From positions 60,001-124,000 of the forward strand of contig JAJEKV010000077.1 of the NCBI GenBank assembly GCA_021234155.1: a stretch of DNA of 64,000 bases, written 5' to 3'. Origin of the DNA: Isoetes taiwanensis. Lineage: Eukaryota; Streptophyta; Lycopodiopsida; Isoetales; Isoetaceae. Both the position numbers and the translations under genes were made by a program. Positions 61,830 to 64,000 of this stretch are shown in pieces. The notes under the pieces were generated by a model, which was not told where the DNA came from, ran no database searches, and saw nothing but the letters and a program-made list of their open reading frames with translations. How positions within the stretch are numbered: the stretch's first letter is position 1; each line of letters begins with the position of its first letter.

Positions 61830-64000
61830 AAAAAAAATCTCATCATTGTTCTCAATTGCTTTAAACGGTTATGGCCCAGTGCAATGCAAGTTCCACATTT
61901 GCAATACGCCATCTCCAAATCTCAACTTATAAAATTTGATGTTAGTGTAGAGTAAATCTTTAATCAAGAGCTCCCAAGATACGAACTCCAAGTTTATTTC
62001 ACTAGAGAATTTATACATTATCACTTCTGTTATTTCATTTCTAACGTTTACAACGACTGTAGTAGAAGTTTCGAGAGCATTGACCATAACACTGTTTGAT
62101 CATTGAGCCGAATTATCTCTACGTATCTCCACAATGCTTGGTTAAAAAACATATTGATCATGTCTACATGTTCTAAAGTGACCCACGATTTTAGCAGGCA
62201 AAGTTTCTGCTTCTAAAGGGTTTGAAAGATCTGCCTTCCGGGCCAACACCTCCCTCTATATCATGACACAGGCAAGGTCCCGGGTCGACCGACTTAGGAT
62301 ATGAGTCTCCAAACGCAAAACCATGTGTCTTCCTAGGTTCTTGAAGGGTTTACGATTGAGGTCGAAGTTTTGGTCGCTTGCACTTGGGACATGGCCGAGA
62401 AGTTGCAGTTAAAAATGTGAAGCACCGGGAATTGACGGTATGGAGTTTGGATTTATCCTCCTCCTGGGAACTGAGGATCTGGCCGAGAAGTATGTGCAGT
62501 TGCAACTAGGTAAACAACATTCTGCATACATTACTAATAAAAAAGGGCAGGGACACAATGGTTCACCCTAAATACAGTATATTGTGTTTCGGTATTAATT
62601 AAGAGCAGATCATCAGAATCTACTTTCACATGCCCAAATAGAAAGTCAACAGATGATTGAAAGACAACATGAATTTCTCGCTAGATCCTATATGTACATG
62701 TTAAACTACTAGCAAGCACTAGCATACCATTCGAAGATCGTGCCAAGAAGTAAAGCATAGGCAATTTGTTAGTAATTAGACTCGCTCCATATACACTTTG
62801 TAAAATGAAATTACTAGGTTAAATTTCACATGATTTTCATTAAGTTTTGGATATCTTAGGTTCATCTCCAAAGGAAATTTTGAAGTTTGATGTGAAAGAG
62901 TAAAAATTAAACAGGTTTCATACTGAATTCAGAGCAACTAAGACATCCATAGATGTATGGTGGCATGCCACCTGCGACCACATTTCATTGTGGACTGGTG
63001 GGGCCTCTACCGGGCGGATCATCACGGTCCCGCCTCAGCCAAAGCCATATCAAGACGTAAGATCATATATGGCGCAGGCAAAGTGCACCATTCTTGACTT
63101 TGCACGCTTTTTTTCGAAAAGTTTTCTTTGTTTTGTTGACCTTTGGTTTAGTTCTTCAAAACGCCAACGCTCACATCGCCTTTGAATGAACTTGCTATAG
63201 GTAGTTTGGTTTTATCTTTATTTTCTTTGATTCTCGCTAACAATGCTTGTTTTTTTTGTTAAATGCAAGTGCAAATGGATGTCTTAGGATGCATGCAAGG
63301 TATTGTGGCGGTGAGGGAATGCTTAATCCGTATTTTTCCTTTTCCGAGTTCATTTTTTCTTTATTTAATGTTGTTGGTTTTAAGTTTTTTGCATACAGTA
63401 ATATTGTTCTTTTGCTACAATCGGGTTTGAACTTTGAGTAAGAAGTATAAAATAAAGTGAATGTAAAGTTTGAATGAGTATTTGAAAACATTGATCCAAA
63501 AATTTTAGTGTTAAATAAGATAACCGGCTTGTAGGGTGTGAAATTTGAAGTACATTAATTGGCTTGCCCTTTTCCATTCTAGAATATAGGGTATGTCACG
63601 TGGCATCGATAAATCACTTTTGTGACACACTTTTGGTGTTGTATGGGGCACATTCTCGGTGGGACCGGTGGGGCCCCGCAACCGGTGGGAGCCGGAGCGG
63701 GCCATCACCCACACCGAAATGTGCGAATTAATGAGCATGCCCCCACAACATGGAAAGGGGGAGCAAATTTTTTCCCAGTAGTTTTTCTTCTTGGCGGAGG
63801 TTTGGCAATGGCGATGAGTGGGTGGCGCTCGGCCTCGACGGCTATGGCAATCGGGCCTATTTGCATTCCCCGGCGCCGAGCGTGCTATGGCGCCGCCCCT
63901 ATTATTCAAAGATTTTTGTTTCTTTTATAGAGATTTTCTAGTCGAACCTCTACTGTTTCACCTAAAATAAGTGTCCAGATCCTCCGTTTCTCGAGGAAAA
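61830..64000. other. Window end, no supportable gene
   Basis: Mixed AT-rich sequence. The 62220-62510 segment has moderate GC and two similar GGCCGAGAAGT...GCAGTT pieces. The 63600-63900 segment is GC-rich with open frames on both strands (63511-63909 minus, 63622-63930 plus) and a CACGTGGC box at 63597. I recognise no product. Confidence 0.35.

Noticed and set aside
62959-62972. Perfect palindrome GGTGGCATGCCACC
   Set aside because: Single occurrence with no partner or context; a 14-base palindrome alone is not enough.

Overview
The window looks like nuclear DNA of a land plant with a large, repeat-rich genome, quite possibly a fern. That placement is inference. It rests on an intact plant-style beta-tubulin gene with two introns, an intact R2R3-MYB gene, decayed cullin-1 and B-lectin genes that keep plant-like introns or motifs, a chromodomain Ty3/gypsy element, RTE-like and L1-like LINEs, and very low gene density. 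Only two protein-coding genes look intact: beta-tubulin (26257-28462, minus) and MYB (41025-42142, plus).

Layout. 1-1240: 3' part of an unrecognised plus-strand gene that has a diverged relative at 49544-50164 (minus). 2535-2765: possible Copia gag scrap. 4193-6620 (minus): decayed multi-exon gene resembling a transposase-like family I know from cnidarian genomes. 6873-20213: a 13.3-kb chromovirus with 1.6-kb LTRs. 20.2-25.6 kb: repeat scraps and a degenerate B-lectin gene. 26.1-28.7 kb: beta-tubulin. 29.3-30.85 kb: unprocessed cullin-1 pseudogene. 33.05-34.66 kb: RTE-like LINE fragment. 36.4-37.5 kb: two unassigned minus-strand ORFs. 38036-38284: short retroposon with a 17-bp target duplication. 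38.65-38.76 kb: third LINE tail. 40.9-42.15 kb: MYB. 42.9-43.3 kb: cluster of a CpG-rich 14-bp palindrome. 44.56-47.34 kb: larger RTE-like LINE. 54.77-56.2 kb (minus): L1-like LINE fragment. 56.42-61.82 kb: two 2.2-kb direct repeats around a 1-kb spacer.

Most notable result. Between the 5' LTR and gag the chromovirus carries about 4.5 kb that an ordinary element lacks. Part of it (10201-10466) reads as a complete histone H3 fold in the same orientation as gag-pol. Recognisable H3 blocks occur in the right order and the net length is 266 nt against the 267 nt expected. A second open region downstream has its own TATA box and leader. A chromodomain retrotransposon carrying a histone H3-like reading frame is a system I do not recognise as described.

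Caution about the bases. Wherever two copies of a repeat can be compared (LTRs, the 2.2-kb repeats, gag), the differences cluster at CAG/CTG trinucleotides, which become CGG/CCG/CG in one copy. Genes in the same window keep normal CAG/CTG. This fits base-calling error at CHG-methylated cytosines, so many frameshifts in the transposable elements may be artefacts.
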